DNA from: Nocardia pneumoniae NBRC 100136
Lineage (GTDB): Bacteria; Actinomycetota; Actinomycetes; Mycobacteriales; Mycobacteriaceae
Reading direction: 5' to 3'
Length of the DNA: 64,000 nucleotides
NCBI RefSeq assembly: GCF_000308755.1
Contig: NZ_BAGF01000040.1
Location: 124,001-188,000, forward strand
A program made the position numbers and the translations under genes. Shown here piece by piece: positions 61,298 through 64,000 of the stretch. The notes under the pieces are model-generated. The model searched no databases. It saw only the letters and a program-made list of their open reading frames with translations, and had not been told where the DNA came from. The stretch's first letter is position 1; each line of letters begins with the position of its first letter.

Positions 61298-63460
61298 ATG
61301 ACCACTCTGGACGAGCGCACCGACATCGGCCACCGCAGCTCCTTGCAACGGTTGCTGGATCCGCGGTCGATCGCCGTCGTCGGCGCTTCCTCCGCTGTCA
61401 CCAAGCGCGGATATCAAGCCATCCGGTCGCTGCGCGAATCCGGTTTCTCCTATCCCGTCTACCCGGTCAACCCCAAAGGCGGGCAGCTGCTCGGCTACGA
61501 GGTATATCCGTCGATCAGCCGGCTTCCCTACGGTATCGATGTCGCGCTGATCGCGTTGCCCGGCGCCGCGGTTCCCGCGGCCTTGCGGGAGTGCGCCGCG
61601 GTCGGCGTCGCCGCCGCCGTGGTGCTCGCGAACGGATTCGCCGAGGTCGGGTCGACCGGCGCGGACCTCGACGAAGCGTTGGCGGCCGCCATCGCCGAGA
61701 CCGGCATCCGGGTGGTCGGGCCCAACACGTCGGGAATGCTGAACGTCTCTTCGGGCGCGAATCTCGTTGGTCTGCAGGCTGTTCCGAAGGGGCCGATCAG
61801 TGTGATAACCCAAAGCGGGAACATGCTGCTGTCGCTGGTCAACGACAATGACGTGACAAAGGGCCCGGGTTTCCATGCCTACGTCGGGCTGGGCAACCAA
61901 GCCGACGTCCGGTACGACGAGTGTCTCACCGAACTGGCCCGTCAGCCGGAAACCGGCGTCGTGGCGATCCATTGCGAGGGATTCGTCGACGGCCGGGCAT
62001 TCCTCACCGCCGCCGCGGCGGTGGTGCCGGACACACCGATCGTCGTGCTGCGGGGCGGACGTTCCGAGGTGGGCCGCCGGACCGCGCACTCACACACCGG
62101 GTCGATCGCGGGTTCGGACGCGGTCGCGACCGCCGTGCTGCGGCAAGCCGGCGTCGAATTGGTCGATCGGTCCGACGAACTCGCCGTCGTCGCCGGTGCG
62201 CTGGCCACCTGTCGGCCGATCGAGTCCGGTCGCAAGGTCGCGATCCTCAGTGATGGCGGCGGCCACGCCACGCTGGCCGCCGACGCGCTGGCTGCCCGCG
62301 GCGTCGAGCTGGCGAGGCTCGCGGCGCGGACCCAGCGGGAGCTCCGGGTTCTGCTGGGTGATGCTGCGGCAGTGGGCAATCCGGTCGATGTGGCAGGTGC
62401 CACCGATGCGGATCCCGGGGTGTTCGCCGCGGCCGCCGAGGTGCTCATGCGCGATCCAGAAGTCGGCCTGGTGTTGATCATCGGTTTGTATGGCGGCTAC
62501 CACCTCCGGTTCGATCCCGGCCTGCGTGAACGCGAGGACGCTACCGCCGAACGGTTGCTCGGCCTCACCGCCGAGCACAGCCTTCCACTACTGATCCAAA
62601 GCTGTTACGCCGGTGCGGACATCGCCAACCACGATCGGCTGCGAGCGGGCGGAGTGCCCGTGCTCGCGTCGATCGACCACGCTGTGCGGGCGGTGGCGGC
62701 GCTGGACCGCCGCGGGCGCGTGGTGTCCGGCGCCGACCGCGACGCGCTGCTGCGGCTTCCGCCGCCGGCGCCCGGGATCGAGGGCACCGGACTGCTCGGG
62801 GAGCCGGCGGCTCGCCGCGTGCTCGCCGATGCCGGGATCGATACCGGCGCATGGACCTTCGCGCGGACCGTCGACGAGGTTGCCGCCGCCGTCGCCGGCT
62901 ACGGGCGTCCCTGCGCTCTCAAAGTGGTGTCGCCGCAGGTGGTGCACAAGTCGGACGTCGGGGGTGTGCGACTGGACGTGGCGGCTGCCGATGCCGCCGA
63001 CGCGGCTCGCGCGATCATCGACTCGGTCACCGGCGCGGTGCCCGGCGCCCGGATCGACGGCCTGGTCGTTGCGCCCATGGCCGAGCCGGGAATCGAGTTG
63101 CTCGTCGGCGCCACCCGCGACCCCATCTTCGGCCCCGTGGTCGCCTTCGGCACTGGAGGGGTGCTGGTCGAGGCGCTGCGCGACGTCACGTTCCGCGCTG
63201 CCCCGTGCACCGAGCGGGAGGCCGGGGAAATGATCGGTGAAACGGTCGCGGCGCGTTTGCTCGACGGCTACCGCACCCTGCCCGCGGTGGATCGGCACGA
63301 GCTCTCCCGATTCCTGGTCCGCCTGGGTGACTTCGTCGCGGCGCACCCGGAGATAGTAGAACTCGATCTCAACCCGGTCATCGCGACCGGATCGCACATC
63401 GTCCCGGTCGATGTTCGAATAGTCCTGTCCGACAGTCCTTCTGGAGACCATTGTGGATGA
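61298..63460 (+). CDS. NDP/ADP-forming acyl-CoA synthetase
   Basis: 720 residues of the fused alpha-beta type. The CoA-binding part has IAVVGASSAVTKRG and VVGPNTSGMLNVSSG, the phospho-His loop is TAHSHTGSIAGSD (His264 or His266), and the ATP-grasp part is ALKVVSPQVVHKSDVGGVRL with a later VVAFGTGGVLVEALRDV. It makes or uses acyl-CoA with ADP or ATP. The substrate acid is not clear. Follows the crotonase by two bases and overlaps the next crotonase by 8 bp. Confidence 0.9.
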   Translation: MTTLDERTDIGHRSSLQRLLDPRSIAVVGASSAVTKRGYQAIRSLRESGFSYPVYPVNPKGGQLLGYEVYPSISRLPYGIDVALIALPGAAVPAALRECAAVGVAAAVVLANGFAEVGSTGADLDEALAAAIAETGIRVVGPNTSGMLNVSSGANLVGLQAVPKGPISVITQSGNMLLSLVNDNDVTKGPGFHAYVGLGNQADVRYDECLTELARQPETGVVAIHCEGFVDGRAFLTAAAAVVPDTPIVVLRGGRSEVGRRTAHSHTGSIAGSDAVATAVLRQAGVELVDRSDELAVVAGALATCRPIESGRKVAILSDGGGHATLAADALAARGVELARLAARTQRELRVLLGDAAAVGNPVDVAGATDADPGVFAAAAEVLMRDPEVGLVLIIGLYGGYHLRFDPGLREREDATAERLLGLTAEHSLPLLIQSCYAGADIANHDRLRAGGVPVLASIDHAVRAVAALDRRGRVVSGADRDALLRLPPPAPGIEGTGLLGEPAARRVLADAGIDTGAWTFARTVDEVAAAVAGYGRPCALKVVSPQVVHKSDVGGVRLDVAAADAADAARAIIDSVTGAVPGARIDGLVVAPMAEPGIELLVGATRDPIFGPVVAFGTGGVLVEALRDVTFRAAPCTEREAGEMIGETVAARLLDGYRTLPAVDRHELSRFLVRLGDFVAAHPEIVELDLNPVIATGSHIVPVDVRIVLSDSPSGDHCG

Positions 63461-64000
63461 ACCCCTGATGATCGGTCGCGTCGGCGACGTGGTGACCTGG
63501 ACGCTGAACGATCCCGCGGCCCGCAATCCGATATCGGAGGAGGACACGATCGCCGCCCTCGAGGCGGCGGTGACGGCGGCCAATCGTGATCACAGCGTCC
63601 GGGTGGCGATCCTCACCGGCGCCGGTTCCGCGTTCTCCGCCGGCGGCAACATCAAGCAGATGCGCGATCGATCGGGGATGTTCGGGGGAGATCCGGCACA
63701 GCTGCGACAAGGTTATCGGCATGGTATTCAGCGCATTCCGAAGGCGCTGTATCACTGTGAGGTGCCCACCATCGCCGCGGTGAACGGCCCGGCTGTCGGT
63801 GCGGGCTGCGACCTGGCGTTGCTGTGCGATCTGCGCATCGCGTCCAGCAGCGCGCTGTTCGCCGAGAGCTTCGTCAAGGTCGGTCTCGTCGCCGGCGACG
63901 GTGGGAGTTGGCTGCTGCCGCGCGCCATAGGAATGGCGCGAGCGTGTGAGATGGCGTTCACCGGGGAGGCGATCGATGCGGCCACCGCTCTGGAATGGGG
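63453..64000 (+). CDS. Enoyl-CoA hydratase/isomerase, second copy (cut by window edge)
   Basis: About 182 residues lie in the window. WTLNDPAARNPISEED, GAGSAFSAGGNIKQMRD, VNGPAVGAGCDLALLCDLRI and KVGLVAGDGGSWLLPRAIGM identify a crotonase distinct from that at 60522. The GTG at 63453, with GGAG six bases upstream, overlaps the synthetase stop. Coupled to the synthetase. Confidence 0.88.
   Translation, partial: MDEPLMIGRVGDVVTWTLNDPAARNPISEEDTIAALEAAVTAANRDHSVRVAILTGAGSAFSAGGNIKQMRDRSGMFGGDPAQLRQGYRHGIQRIPKALYHCEVPTIAAVNGPAVGAGCDLALLCDLRIASSSALFAESFVKVGLVAGDGGSWLLPRAIGMARACEMAFTGEAIDAATALEW

Noticed and set aside
1..64000. CRISPR arrays, insertion sequences, integrases or phage genes
   Set aside because: No regularly spaced repeats, no transposase or integrase motifs were found on either strand. 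The pseudogenes point to decay without a visible mobile element.

Overview
The window is GC-rich actinobacterial chromosome, most likely a mycolate-forming genus close to Nocardia. Evidence: two antigen-85/mycolyltransferase-type genes (22160-23203, 48848-49939), two fused HadA/HadB-type MaoC dehydratases (15496-16560, 24299-25354), an array of secretory lipases, PPOX/F420-type enzymes, many SDRs, XRE/DUF397/DUF5753 regulator sets, and frequent GTG or leaderless starts. I see no rRNA, convincing tRNA, CRISPR array, transposase or prophage gene. Identification is from the sequence alone.

Layout. 1-2924 (minus): a translationally coupled operon of a cysteine-desulfurase-like enzyme, a protein with a C-terminal heavy-metal (HMA) domain, and the start of a fold-III PLP decarboxylase. 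2986-5213: a PPOX flavoprotein, a CBS-domain protein and a PucR regulator. 5451-8767: an XRE/DUF5753 regulator with a DUF397 partner, an S-adenosylmethionine methyltransferase, and two small genes that share one promoter/leader design. 8985-12259: ABM monooxygenase, NAD(P)-binding protein, DUF2599 lipoprotein, first secretory lipase, small protein. 12538-15415: two more secretory lipases. 15496-18853: HadAB-like dehydratase, then tandem XRE/DUF5753 paralogues. 18963-25354: autoregulated-looking TetR plus Rv1733c-type membrane protein, a PucR paralogue lacking its HTH, a broken acyl-ACP desaturase overlapping a mycolyltransferase gene, an LLM flavoenzyme and a second HadAB-like protein that has lost its catalytic His. 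25860-29996: Gly/Ser-linked lipase, then an SDR/DUF4345/AraC/F420-enzyme cluster behind a palindromic operator.

30377-35259 holds a two-gene EACC1 plus caspase-nSTAND-WD40 module of the type proposed as NTP-dependent biological conflict systems. 35594-38193 has a DUF6714 protein, a ComB-like phosphatase and a frameshifted, 5'-truncated aminoglycoside phosphotransferase pseudogene. 38194-41713 is a two-component set: a PAS/GAF histidine kinase, a single-domain receiver and a LuxR-type regulator. 41954-47807 is a six-gene operon (three SDRs, a haloperoxidase-like hydrolase, DUF4331, and a NiCoT nickel/cobalt permease whose C-terminus is a cold-shock domain).

47819-51029 contains an orphan helical protein, the second mycolyltransferase, gene remnants and a CBS protein. 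51205-56702 is a tightly overlapped operon behind a BioQ-like palindrome: bioY, an acyl-CoA ligase, a thiolase, bioM, bioN and a second ligase, suggesting biotin uptake joined to acyl-CoA chemistry. The end carries a DUF4185 protein, an RpiR regulator, an amino-acid permease and an acyl-CoA operon of crotonase, NDP-forming acyl-CoA synthetase and a second crotonase that runs off the window.

The most notable signals are the NiCoT-cold-shock fusion, the EACC1/caspase-STAND module, the BioQ-type operon with ligases and thiolase, a 16-bp TGCA-flanked element recurring at several promoters, the desulfurase-HMA-decarboxylase operon, and three decayed paralogues (dead dehydratase, HTH-less PucR, truncated desaturase).
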